NCBI GenBank assembly: GCA_015680685.1
Contig: MNCI01002996.1
Coordinates: 424,870 to 488,869 of the forward strand
DNA: 64,000 nt
Source of the DNA: Gnetum montanum
Lineage: Eukaryota > Streptophyta > Gnetopsida > Gnetales > Gnetaceae
Direction: 5' to 3'
Shown in pieces: positions 19,961 to 31,975 of this stretch. A model generated the notes under the pieces. It searched no databases. It worked only from the letters and a program-made list of their open reading frames with translations, and was not told where the DNA came from. The position numbers and the translations under genes are program-made. Within the stretch, counting starts at the first letter, position 1; each line of letters starts with the position of its first letter.

Positions 19961-21240
19961 CATAGGTAATTGTGCCAGCTATTACTTAAGGTTGTCAAAT
20001 TCTTGTTGTCACTGAGCAACCCACTCGAAGTGGAATCCCTTCTTGGCTAGATGTTGCATTGGCTATAGCTTGTTGGTTAACTAGGCAATAAACCTGTTTA
20101 TAAATTGTATTCTACCTTGACACCCTTATAGCTTCTTAAGGTTGGCTGGTAGTGCTAAGCTAGTTATGGCCTTAACCTTGTTAGGGTCTACGCATATTCC
20201 TGCTTCAGATACTACAAAGTCAAGAATCTAGCCTATTTTAACATGAAAAACACACTTCTTTGGGTTTATCTTAAGCTTGTGTCTTAGGCAGCATTTAAGC
20301 ACTAGGTCTAGATCATGTGCGTGGTTGTGGACCACTTTGGACTTAATGGAAACGTCATCTATGTACTCATTGAGCACACTAAGCATGTAATCGCTAAAAA
20401 TGTATGTCACTACATATTGATATGTTGCTCCTACGTCCTTCAGCCCAAAAGGCATCATGATGTAGCAAAACGTACCTCAAGGGATCATGAAGGTTGTACT
20501 GAGTTGGTGCTTAGGGTTGATTGTAATCTAGTTGTAGCCCAAGAAATTATCCATGAAGGACAACAAGGCATACCTAACCGTGGTATCAATTAGTTGATCG
20601 ATATTGGGCAATGAGAAGTCATCTTTGATGGTTGCCTTGTTTAAGTCTTGAAAGTCTATGCAAATGAGTACAATCCTATTTTTCTTAGGCATAATTATGA
20701 TGTTGGAGACCTATTTTGCATAGTTAGCAACTCAAATGAAACCAACCTTGTAACGCTTGGTGATTTCGTCACAGACTACCAACACCACCTTAGGCCTAAC
20801 CTTGCATGCTTTCTACTTAATTGGTTTAATGCAGGGATCAAGGATGATGTTGTGTTGGACTAGCAAAGCATCTAGGCCTAGCATGCCCTCATATGACCAT
20901 GCAAATGCTTTGATGTTATCATCAAGCACCTTAGCCATGTCTTGAGCATGTTGGGGCTCAAGCGAGGAACTTATTTTTAGCATTTTTTCCTCGCTGCTAG
21001 GTGAAGCCATAGGGATCTCGACAAGGGAATCCTCTTTGACATCCCCTATCTCTAGATCGAGAGCATTAACTAGATGGTCATGCCAGTCTAGTGGTGCTTC
21101 AATGAATGCTATGTATTTGTTGTGGGCTATAGGCTCAAGGCCTAGGCAATGAGGGTCAATGCATTGCTAAATGTCACCATGAGGCCCCATGAGGACCAAA
21201 GGTAAGAAGATTTTCTCATGTGTGGCCATGTCATGTTCCT
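19961..21240 (-). pseudogene. Element C reverse transcriptase and N-terminal linker
   Basis: - strand. The linker around 21240-20813 (ATHEKIFLPLVLMGPHGDI, FIEAPLDWHDHLVNALDLEI, DDNIKAFAWSYEGMLGLD) leads into RT. The open stretch at 20458-20228 holds MPFGLKDVGATYQ, the catalytic YIDD and KINPKKCVFHV. Many stops and some frameshifts break it, so the middle (20460-20810) is only faintly readable. The linker begins directly after a good splice-acceptor-like string (ACTTTTGTAG on the - strand, about 21243), with gag-protease 6.6 kb upstream. Confidence 0.8.
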
Positions 21241-23380
21241 ACAAAAGTAAACCAAAAAATGTTAAGTGGCACATGTTTTACCTAGTTACTATGCACAAAT
21301 GAAAGAAAGTAATCATGTAGAAATTTTCCTAAGTATGCATGTAAATAGAAATGAGAGGTAAACATGTTGGTGCTAGTTTTAGATCTTAGTGGATCACAAA
21401 TGCACCAAACATGTCGTTCTAGCATGGGCTAGTCATGCTCGGGAGTGGAATTGACTAGTGCATTGGTAAGGCAACAAAGAATTGCAATTTTGGGCTAAGT
21501 ATGACTAACTACCCTCTCACCCAACTATGCTCTCCACTCAGCATTTGGTTGGGAGCATAGTCCTAGGTTGGTGGATCATTAAATGACCCCAAGAGGGTAT
21601 ATAGACATGGTTTTACCATGGTAACTTGTCATTTTTTCCATTTCACCATGACATTAGTTTTGCTACTACTTTTGCCATTGCTGTTAGTGGAGAGCGTGGT
21701 TGGGGGAAAGATGATGTAGTGGAGTGAACACTTGCACCTAGGGTTGGCAAACGTTGTTGAGGGGGAGAGGACATTAGGCCATCTACCGCAAGAATTTGTT
21801 GAAGAGAGGAGGCCATCTACATCAACTAGGTACACTAACTACGCTTTCCCCCATTTGCTGATTTTTCATTTATTTTTGTGATTTCTTGAGGGTTTTGGGG
21901 CTTTAGAGAGCATAGTCCTATGTGCCTTGCCTATGCGCCCTGCTGTGGTAGCAGCTGCTACAACCGCATGTTGTTCTAGTGTAGCGTGGCAGTGGGAAGG
22001 GTTCCTGCAGTGGAGTGTCTGTGCATCTATGTTTTTCTTTTTCTCTCTCTCTTTTTTTTGTGTTTTTTTGCCTATTCTAGGGCAATGTGGGGTTATGGCT
22101 GTGCATGGGCCTTGGGGTGCTGCATGGGTTTTGCGGATGTCTACAAGGTTGAGGTGTGCATGGGGAGTTAGGGCCTCGCATACATCATGTGTTGCAACAT
22201 GGCCGCAGAGGCTAGGGTTATCACTGCGCGCTGTGGCATAGCCGCAAGGACCATGGTTGTTCTTGCATGGAAAGAAGGGCTTAGGGTCCATGGGATTTAA
22301 GGCCACATGGCTACCATTGTGTGTTGTGCAGTGCGATAATAACTTGCGTGGAGGTTTTAGTAGTGATGATGGAGGAGGACAAGGTAGAAAGTTTGCTTTG
22401 GCATTGATTCTACATGTGTTTCTACCATGGTTTGTGGTCAGTCCTTAGAAGAAACTTTTGGGGGTGTGAGGCCTAGAACCCTATGCACTATGCATTGTAG
22501 CATGGTTGTAGGGAGTATGGCCATGAAGGACGTTAAAATTCTAGCCACAATTAGGGGTGCACCTATTGTGCAGGGGTTTTAGGTACTGTGGGGTTTAGGG
22601 TCGGGCGCAAGCTAGGGCACATGTGTAGGTTGGGGCTTGGGATGCGCAGGGGGCTGGGGTTTAGGCCTTTGCACCTCATAGCAACGTTGCAGGTGTTCCT
22701 ATAGTAGCAGGGGCGTAAGGGCAAGCTTTGTGAGGTAGGGTCTGTTGCATTTTTTTTAAGGTGTAGGGTTGCCTCAAGTTGCTACTATAGGGATTGGGGC
22801 TACCATTGTGGTCTGTAGCTTGACCATAGAGGCCATAGTCATAGTTGCATGCCAAAAAATAGCCACAGGGACTGTGACTGTGATCAATGTTAGGGCTTGT
22901 GTGCATCCTCTTTTTTTGTGGGTAGTAGCAGAGGTGTGACTTATCGTAGTGGCAGGGAAAAGTGGGTTTTTGGGCACAACGTTGTGGGGAGACTATGCTC
23001 TCCATGACCATGAGACTACATGAAGAGTGTAGCCTTCATCGACAGTGCTTGGAAAAATGTATGGTTAAGAGTTAGCAAAATTTTATAGTTTTTGGAACTA
23101 TGCTCTTCACTGAGGTAGTCTGAAGTTAGAAAAAAAATTTCATTTTTTGGACTACGCTCTCCATTGAGGTAGTCTAGAGTTAGTAAAATTTTTGCCCAAA
23201 GTTTTGTTAACTATGCATGATGCTAAACTTGCAAAATGTAGCATTAAGCCTATAAAAACATGCTATACCCCAATGAGTGCCAGGCGCATCAAACAAGTTA
23301 AGCAATGTTCTACACCTAAGGGGCCCTAGAGTGTATTACCAAAATTGCATTTTTGTTAATTTATGTTAATAATTTATAAT
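21241..23380. other. Spacer in element C rich in ACTATGCTCTCCAC motifs
   Basis: No protein is recognisable. It contains several copies of a motif close to AACTATGCTCTCCACT (about 21523, 21838, 22988, 23096, 23148), which also recurs in C's leader and LTR at 31.65-33.3 kb. A 22-bp stretch at 21517-21538 is identical to 32716-32737 in the LTR. A + strand TATA-like TATATAG at about 21598 could serve the antisense ORF downstream. Open frames at 21866-22306 and 22676-23011 look like chance. Confidence 0.5.
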
Positions 23381-23659
23381 GTATATATCAAAATTTTACC
23401 TCTATGCATGTATATTGATGCTTTGCTTGTTGCTTGCTAATTGCAAGGTGCTACTAAAGCCTATTCTGATAGTGGTTGAGCTCATAGGAATCTTATGTTG
23501 CATGAGTGAACATGTCCCTAATACACCTATACCAGATATGTGAGCGGACCATGAAGCAGTGTGGTTTAGGCTAGGGGCTTGGGAGTTCCTAGAATACCTA
23601 TTGCAGTAGTTTAGTGTGATCATGTGGTCACACTTGGTGATGGAGGCTACTAGCATCAT

Positions 23660-26600
23660 CATAGAGATGTTGCTACCTAAGGCTAACTAGGGCATCCTAA
23701 AGTTAATCTTAGATGAGTCCACTGCTAATGTTGATGGGGCAAGATGCTCAGCTAGAAGCCCCAGGAGTGTTCATCAGCTATCCAATGTATGGCACATGAT
23801 AGGATTTCCTTGTTATAATAAGAGCAACACCCTTTTTATTGTGCAATGATTTCATACTCTATTTCAAAACTCACTTGGAACTGCCTACTACATTGAAGGG
23901 TAAGTGCTTTTGTTGCTCTTACACTATGTTGTGTTATTTGCCCGTATGAAGTTTTTAATGGTTCTATGGTTAATTCCAGGTTCAAGGTTGATGAGGATGG
24001 CTTGCATGATGATTTGATGCTTTGGCCTTAACTCATACTACCTTAGAGGTGTTCTCTTCTAGCATAAATATTCAAGAAACCATGCTTGAGCAAGTATGGC
24101 ATAATTTGGATGCTTACATCTCTCGGTACTTGAAGGCATACAAGTGATGTAGGAACAACGACTAGTTAGATGAGTGGACTACCGATGAGATTAACACCAA
24201 AGAGTTGTTTGTGGCACCATCCCTGTCTCACACCCCATTTGTATCATGTATGTATCTATGTTTTGGCTCATGCAGTTACTCATGTATGCCTTTTAATTTG
24301 CCTCATTTTCATGATGCTAACATTGTTTTGTTGTGTGTTATAGCGACAGTTGCCTCAATTGAGGTAACAGTGATTACCATGAGTTGCATAGAGGCCACCC
24401 TCATTGTGAAATATTGTAATGTAGAGGATGCACAACACTAGCTATGCCACAGAGTGATAGATACACTGATGGCTCGACTTATGCATGCTAGGTTAATGGA
24501 CCTATTCTTGGCCCTTAGCCCAAGTATCTTGGTGGTCAAAATGGTCACCATCATTAACTCCTTCAGTAGTGATGTTAGGTAGTTTGTCACCTAGGTGCGC
24601 AGCGTGACAGTAGTGTTAGAGCTCAGTGAAGCCTTCTTTGCTGATCTCTTTGGCATCCCTAATGATGGCCCAACGATTATTGATAAGGCTAGTATGAGGT
24701 GGACTACCGAGGGGAGATCAAGGACTGGTTAGAGGCCACTCAATCCCACAACGGAATACCAATCAAAGATGTGCTAGTGCCTGAGGTGTAGGAGCTCTAC
24801 CCTTTGTTTCATGCTCATGCCTTTTCAAAAGCTACTTTTCCAAGGAAAGATTGTAAGGGTGAAACAACCACAAATGATGAAGGAGGTTCTGCTAGACGAC
24901 ATGAGGTTCAATTGGGCCACATACATAGCCACCAACCTACATGCAGAGATTTCTAGGTTGCGATTCAACCTCTAGGTAATGTCCCACATCCATTTCGCGT
25001 TCTTTGCAAGATACCTATGAATATTTGCGAAGCTTTTAGGTATGTGAGATGATGAGCGATGGATAGTGCAAGACTATAAGCAACTATCCAAGCCATGGAT
25101 CAAGCATATGTTCTTGACCACATGTGGTTAGGACACCACCACCCCCCCCCTCCCCCCCCGCCAAAGAAAATTGATGAGTTGTTATTAGCAATGACCAAGG
25201 ATCCCTTTAGGAACTTACATTACTCGTGTGATAGTACAAGTGAGGGTCCTCTAATTGGCACTGGGGATGTGAGCATAGTGGATCGTTACATAGTTAAGAA
25301 GGTGGGGCCATCTAAGGCCAAGATTAAGAGGTTGCATCCTAAAGAGAAAGTTTCCCCTAAGATCAAGAAGCCAAGTAGCAAGAGGATTTGCATCAAGCTA
25401 CAAAGCTTGCATGCAGATGTTGTAGGTTAGTATGCGTAAATTCTTAGATACCTTAGTTACATTCATGTATATGTTTTTTTATTTTTATGTTTTTCTATAA
25501 TGTTATACTATTAATTAGCTAGTGATGTGCTATACATAATGATGTGCTATACGTGTATATGTGTGAATTGTAGAAAAAGAAAAGAGGGTTGTAAGAGTAG
25601 CAACTGAGGTAGCAGTAAAGGAAGCACCTCCTCAAGCTAAGAAAGAGGAGGCTCATGGAGAAGTGCTTCACGAGGTGGTAGAGGCCCTCAAACATTTGAA
25701 GGAAGAGGGATTGCTCCACCCTAAGGGGGTTGATTTTGACAATTTATTCGATGGTACGTAGCTAAGCGAGCCCCCTACACTCATGCTTGAGGGCTTTCTA
25801 AGTAATCAACTTGTATTACCATATGCTTTCCCTTATTTTCTCTAGTATCTTTAGCTGTAAGGCCATATGTTAATTGCATCGTTGTATGACAACATCAGAT
25901 ATTTCTGCTAATGGTCCCACATCTATCTACCTCATGGAGATATGGGTAGATATGCCAAATAAATTCACCTTCATGAAAGGTGTTGTTGAAGACATGGTGG
26001 ACCACTTGTGATAAGCGAACCCTAAGCTTAGTATGTGTGCAATGTTTTTGTTTTATGCTATCCTTCTTATTGCTTGAATGCTTAGTTTTTGGCTAAGATT
26101 GTTTGGGTGTTACATGCCTACAAGTCCTAAGCTATAGTGGGTCCAAGCAAGGTGGCCAAGGTGGATTTCCTCCCTGATGTTCCTCCTAAAGTTGATCAGG
26201 TGCCTCTTCACATGTACGAAACATCGAATAAGTGCACACTTTCTTCTATAAAGGTGTTGTGGGTTTGTAGGTGCTTGAGTGAGCACCTGTGAAAATGCAT
26301 GCATGAACTTTAGGAGAGGGTGACTAGCTAGGATGAGAAGATCAAGGATCTTCAATTCATATATGACTTCATAGTAGCTAGATTGTGGGGGCATAGCACT
26401 TGGCATACCTCTGAGATCAAGTATGTCAAATATTGGATAGCTCTCAAAGGTAAGAACAAGGCCACATGGGAGCTAATCAAGAAATGGCTCTAGATGGATT
26501 TGCTCACCAAGAAAAACTAGGGTTAAAAGAATTATAGCACCAAGATTTATTGATGGGGATAGATGTAAAAGAACCACAAGCATCAGTACAAGCAAGAGCA

Positions 26601-27115
26601 TGACATGTACTTGTGATGGTATAAGAAGGAGTTTACTAAACATTGCCACCTCGAGATGTTTCTTGAGGCGACCAACAAGAAGTAGATATATGACTTGTTT
26701 GCGCATAATACAGTCGTGAGTGACTCTCCCGTGAAATAGATTGTCACCTCCTTTGAGAGGCCTATTTTGCTACATTTTCAATGGAGCTGCCTACATAGAC
26801 TGCCATGGATAAAAACAAGACCCTTGTAGGTATTGACTTTGGCTAGGAGGATTGGACACAGCTTTTTGAGGCTGAGATCCTCCGACGCTTGGAGGATGGC
26901 CTTGGAAAGTTACCTCCAGAAGTTACTGATGCGAAACCCTCTTAGGTTAGTTAGTCTTTTTATGGTTTTTATGTTTTAAGTTAGCTCATATAGTGCATGT
27001 TTGCTTACTAATTATGAATGTTTGTTAATGGTTGTGATAGGTACCAAGTGATGCTGTAGGCCCCAACGACGTGGTGGAGGAAGAAGAATTTCCACCCCAC
27101 CTAGCATCACTGGTT
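23660..27115 (+). pseudogene. Intron-bearing ORF antisense to element C, plant transposon-protein-like
   Basis: Runs on the + strand between C's protease and RT, opposite to C. Coding stretches alternate with good introns, for example 23900-23979 (GTAAGT...TTCCAG), about 24247-24344, 25426-25573 and about 25753-25894. Readable pieces include FKVDEDGLHDDLMLWP, EQVWHNLDAYISRYLKAYK, MDLFLALSPSILVVKMV, VTVVLELSEAFFADLFGIPN, LDDMRFNWATYIATNLHAEI, EVLHEVVEALKHLKEEGLLH and WVDMPNKFTFMKGVVEDMVD. The segment at 24595-24672 aligns with the small ORF in element D2 (V-x-(I/V)-x-(F/L)-S...LxxPNxGP), a pattern I associate with the putative plant transposon protein family (Transposase_32-like). That name is tentative. 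Scattered stops show decay. A C-run at 25141-25158 codes for prolines. Confidence 0.6.
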
Positions 27116-27289
27116 GAGCATGACCAGATGTACCACCCATTAGGCTTTTTTGTTACATTTTTGCCATGTGCTATGTATTTCTTTGCATATTACATTTGCT
27201 GCATGATTATTTGGTACATGTAATGTGTAAACTTTTATCCCTATGTAATGATTTTATTACATTATGAGTATGTGAGTCTAGGCCATTGT

Positions 27290-27745
27290 AAGCCATGGTG
27301 AGTATGTTGTTAGTTTAAAGCCTTGACGGACCCCATGCTAGTTTAAGGCCATAGCAGGAGGGCCAATGCTAGTTTTTGGCCATTTCAGGCCATGGCAATA
27401 GTTTAAGGCCATTCCAAGCCATGGTGATGAAGATCAAGAGTGATAGTTTAAGGCCATTCTAGGTCACATATTGCAAATTTAAGGTCATAGCAGGCTGTGA
27501 ATTGCTAGTTTAAGGCCATTCCAAGCCATTATGTTGCCAATTTAAGGCCATAGTAGTCCACGTATTGCTATCTCTCTTTTTGTAATTTTGGCTTTTATGA
27601 TTTTTATGCATTTTGATGTTTTTTCATGCATTAACCTAATGTCTACAAAAGGGTAAACTAAATGAGCGAATGCGTAAACAAAGTAGATGAATGCATGAAC
27701 AAAGTGAACAAATGTGTAAAAAAAGTGAACTGATGCATAATAACA
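27290..27745 (+). repeat. Degenerate tandem repeats between the antisense ORF and element C protease
   Basis: 27290-27565: six to eight worn copies of a unit of about 35-45 bp containing AGTTTAAGGCCATTCCAAGC. 27655-27745: short copies of a GTAAACAAAGTGAATGCATG-like unit of about 17-28 bp. Both lie just past the 3' end of C's gag-protease, comparable to the minisatellite after A's protease. Confidence 0.7.
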
Positions 27746-27869
27746 TAGGCAACAATGAGTAGAAAGTAACACTAATCTAAGTAAAACAACTACGACATAA
27801 ACAAAAATGTAAAATATAGGACACACAGTAGTAGATAAGCACCTAGTGTGTTTTGGACTAAGGAGATAC

Positions 27870-29432
27870 CTTAGTCACATAGTTGCTTTCGAACTTAATT
27901 TGGGTTAAGGGGTGCATGGGGCTTGGAGTGCACTATCTGGTATTCTCCTTGATCCTTGCTATGTTAAAGGGAAACTTTGCCCAAAGGGCATCCTCCAGGA
28001 GGTCATTGGCTTCCACTACTTTTTCAGGTAAGTTAGTCTCATGCATTTTGTTTTCTACCATAGGTGCATCATGAAGAAATTCAATGTATGACTCTTGCTA
28101 CATATCTACATTGTTAATGGCTAGACAGGTGGTGTTATCACCATGGATGATAACTTCACCACCTTCATATAGAAGGTGGATCTCTTGATGAATTAGAAAG
28201 GAGATAGCCTATAACTAGGCTAGCTAAGGCCTACCCAGTATCAGGATAAAGCCTAGCATCTCCTCTATAATGATAAATTCAGCAATGGTGGGGAATTTCT
28301 CCCCTGTTATGAAAGCTATGGTGACTGTGTCCTTGACGATGACACGTGACCCATTGAAGGATTTTAGACACATGGTTTTTGTTGGCTTGACCTGGTCTAC
28401 AAGGCCTAGCTTGTTGACGATGATGTATGGTATTACATTTGTTGTGGCTCTGTCATCGACGGGAACCTTACGAATCTTACATTACTCAATGTGTATGGTA
28501 ATAAAGATTGGAGCCATTATGACCTCACCCTTCTCATGATTGACCTTAATTTCCTCCTTGTGAAATGTTAGGGATGTGGAACTTAGTTCCTATGGTGCAT
28601 GGGGCAACATCATTGTGTGGATGAAGTTCTCATCTACAGGGATGCCCTTTGTGATAGGAATGGAGGTCAACATCTACACTAGTGCTTCGTGGTGGGTAAA
28701 TGAGGTCATGATTAGGTCATACAAGCTCAGTGTTGTATTTTTTTACTTGAGTGCTTGCTTGACTTGGGCTAATGTATCCACGAATTCATTGCTATTGGCC
28801 ATGTTTTTGTTGGATTTAACTTCCTTCATGTGTCCTAAGAAATGGATTTATTGTGGAGATGACTTGGGCTTTGTTGGCTTGGCCTACGTAGGGGCCTTAG
28901 TGCTTGGTTGCAATTTGCTAATTTTGGCCTCCTCAATTATTTTGGCCATGGGGATCGCAAATATAGGGACTAGCTTTGGTAGACTGAGAACTCTTTGATC
29001 TTGATGTTGCCTAATCATTCTATCTACAAGACACTCATTGGGTCTCTTAGGTTGCCACCTAGAGGGTCTATTGATGTTGCTAGTAGGATTGGCCCTCAGA
29101 TAGTAAGGAATCGATGCATTGGCTACCGTTGGGCTTTGGATAGGTGAAGGGTTAGCACATTGTGGAACCTTGATAACAAAGGGTGACTGAATTATTATTG
29201 CTGTGACATGCTATGGAGCCCTAACCAAAAAAGGCGTTATGTGTGCTTGAGGTGGCACTTTAACGACAAAAGTGGGCCTCAAACTTATAGGTGTCGAGGG
29301 AACCCTTATGCTACCAGAGGGCACACAAACCACGAATGGTTGTTGCACTAGTTTCAGGTTGTCATCAACGCTGATCGCATTTATGACATAGTCAATATTA
29401 TTCTCATTTAGAGGATCCTTGTACACCCTCAT
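27870..29432 (-). pseudogene. Element C protease and proline-rich linker
   Basis: On the - strand this is homologous to element A 2500-4000. The linker (VINAISVDDNLKLVQQPFVV, then PTFVVKVPPQ, PFLVRAP) is at 29432-29211. The protease at about 28.7-28.2 kb is recognised by close correspondence to A (for example EGGEVIIHGDNT at its end). It ends at about 27870 after DLLEDALWAKFPFNIARI. Many stops make it non-functional. The frame ends near a GTATCT that could act as a donor to the acceptor at 21243, but this is only a possibility. Confidence 0.75.
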
Positions 29433-31560
29433 AGATTATTTTTGCAACTTGACTGGGTTTGTAGCGTTGAGGACTAGCTTGCCTCTATTGATCATATTTT
29501 GTAGATCATCTTGCAAGGCTAGGCAGAAGTCCATGCTATGATTAAATAACTAGTGATAATGGTAGAACCAATCTAGCCTGAAATGTTTTGGGATCGAGGG
29601 CTCATTTTGTGCTACCAAAGTAGGGTTTTTGAGTAGTTCACAATATCTATCATGCCTTTTATAGGCATCCTCAAACATTTGCTTATATTGGATGTTCCTC
29701 GCTTTTAACAACTGTTCTAGTAGCTCTAAGGTCTTCAGTGGTAATGGGGTGTACTTGGAATAATCCTTGTGCTCGAAGTTAGGACTTTAACCAACCTGCA
29801 TCATGGCCATTATGGATGTAGGTAGGTTGGTTTCCTGGGCACCAGGGTTGGCAACTTTGTTGTTGGTTGGGGCTCTGGGCAGCCTAGCCATCAACCCCTG
29901 GTTGGTTGCCTTGGTCTCTTTATCTACTGTTGCCACCATTGTAGTTTTCTTTACTTGCCCCTATCTCTCTGCACATGCTGGTTCTTTTAGGCCATGTAGA
30001 CCAGGTCCTTACTAGCTTCTGCTGTGTCCCCTATGCTCTTGGTTTGGACGAAGGTCTAGCTTAGGGATTGTGGGCCTAAGTAGTACAACTTTGACTTTAT
30101 GAAATCATTAACTACGCCCTTGAAAATAGCTAAGGAATGTGCCTCAACTAGGGGCTCTTGTATTTTGTTTAATGAGGTACTCCATCATTGGATGAATTTT
30201 TGCACAGGCTCTAGGTGGCCCTGTTTAACTTGCATTAGCTAGTCCAATGTTGCTCTTGGCTTTAGGTTGTACCTAAAGCATGTCACAAACTAGCTCAAAA
30301 TATCTTCTAGAGAGGAGATAGAGGCTCTGGGTAGTGCATGGTACTAGTCTAACGCTTTGCTAGTCAATGACATGGTGAATATGTGCATGATGACATGCAA
30401 CCACACCTGCAGTAGTAGGCACTTGGACCTAAATGTGACTAGATGCATGTTGGGGTTCCATTTTCCATTGTATTTGGTGAATCGAGATAGTGGGAGCCCA
30501 ACTAGAAGAGTTAAAGGTGGGATCATAGGACTTATAGGGTTGTCCGGGTAGAAGCCCACCACTTTAACAATTTCAAAGAAGGCAACTTTAAGTTGCATCA
30601 CCTCTTCTATCAAGGTTTGGATTAGTTGGAACACCTTTTCTAAATTTTGGGATGCTCCAACTAACTATGTTGGTTATTCTATCTGTTGTGGCATTTTTGT
30701 GGCCCATGACCTAGTTTCAAGTTGCAAAATCATGCGAGATGCTTGATGTGTTGGTTGTGTTATAGGGATAGTGATTGGGGCAAGCCATGCATGTATGGGT
30801 TGGACGGATGCTAAGGGAACTAATGAAATAGGAAGGATGTAGGGTGCTTGAGTCATTTGGGGCTTGCAGGTGAGCCCTGTGTAAACATATGGTTGAGTTG
30901 ACATGATTGCTACTAGAAAATATGGCTGGGTAGGTTAAGATGATGCCATGAAGGGCAAGTTGAAGGGAGCTATTACATCATAATGCATGTATTGTGTCTG
31001 ATGGGTTGCCGCTACAGGCATAGATCTAAGCCTGATGAAGTGGAAAGGTGATGTTGGTGTTATGACCATCTTAGGGAGGATGAGTGAACTAAACCGAGGA
31101 GTGGTCGAAGTAGGGATTGCTTGTTGGAAGATGGTGTGAAGGGGGTCTTGTGTTTGGAATGAGCTTCGAACTTGTCCTCTTCCTCCTATAAGGCTTCTTC
31201 GTAGTTAATTCCTATCCTCAAATGAGCTGGGATAACAACTGGTGGTGGGACTCTATGAGTGTGATGATGTCAAATGAGGAAGGGATATACTCCCCTCCAT
31301 CCTAGTGGATTAGTTCAAAGTCACATTTTGCCTCCATGTTAAGATGATCTATAGGTAACCCTGCTTGGGCCTTTGCACATATAAAGTTGTATTACTCATT
31401 ATTGAGTGCAATGTACTCTAGGTCTTGGTTGCGTAGCCTAAGGAATTGCCTTGGCTTGACCATCATGAGATTTGCAGGGTTGTTAATCCTAGTCTTTTAT
31501 TGGATAGCCAAGACATCAAGTACATTTGAAACTAACATTGGAGTTTGATTTGGGTTCATA
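29433..31560 (-). pseudogene. Element C gag
   Basis: - strand. The clearest part, 30634-30344, reads VMQLKVAFFEIVKVVGFYPD, NPISPMIPPL, FTKYNGKWNPNMHLVTFRSK, CLLLQVWLHVIMHIFTMSL, a close match to element A gag at 1430-1680. The flanking sequence continues the homology with stops. Gag would form the element particle. The similarity in gag, linker and protease makes A and C members of one lineage. Confidence 0.75.
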
Positions 31561-31953
31561 GTTGTAGATTAAGTTGTAAAGGGAAACTATGGAGGTTGTT
31601 GGCTGCAAAACACAATGGACCAAGCTAAAACTACCTTTGTCTCAGCTAATAACACTAACTATGCTCTCCACTATGGAGAGCTAACTACGCTGACTATGCT
31701 CTCCACTGTGAAGAGCCAACTATGCTCTCGATGACAAAGAGCTGACTACACTGTCTACACTGGAGATGACTATGCTTCAACTAAGGACAACGAAAACTTA
31801 GCAAAATAGTGGAGAGAAGTGTGATTTCGAGTTGCTACGTGGGGTTTCAAGGGGATTGACTACAAGGTCCAATCTACACTGATGGATCAATGGACAACTA
31901 CAATGTAGAGAGCTCATGAAATAACCTCAACGGAGCTTGAAAAAGGGGCTTGA

Positions 31954-31969
31954 CCTTCCTTCTAGCACA
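31954..31969 (-). other. Element C primer-binding site
   Basis: On the - strand TGTGCTAGAAGGAAGG, the same class as A and B with two substitutions, a few bases from the LTR end TTACA. Confidence 0.6.
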
Positions 31970-31975
31970 AAAAAC

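Noticed and set aside
21866-23011. Several 60-146-codon frames in the C spacer
   Set aside because: Both strands are open because of composition; no motif and no splice pattern.
25131-25163. C-run as a regulatory G-quadruplex
   Set aside because: It codes for a proline run in the antisense ORF and is a single homopolymer-like tract; not enough for a separate claim.
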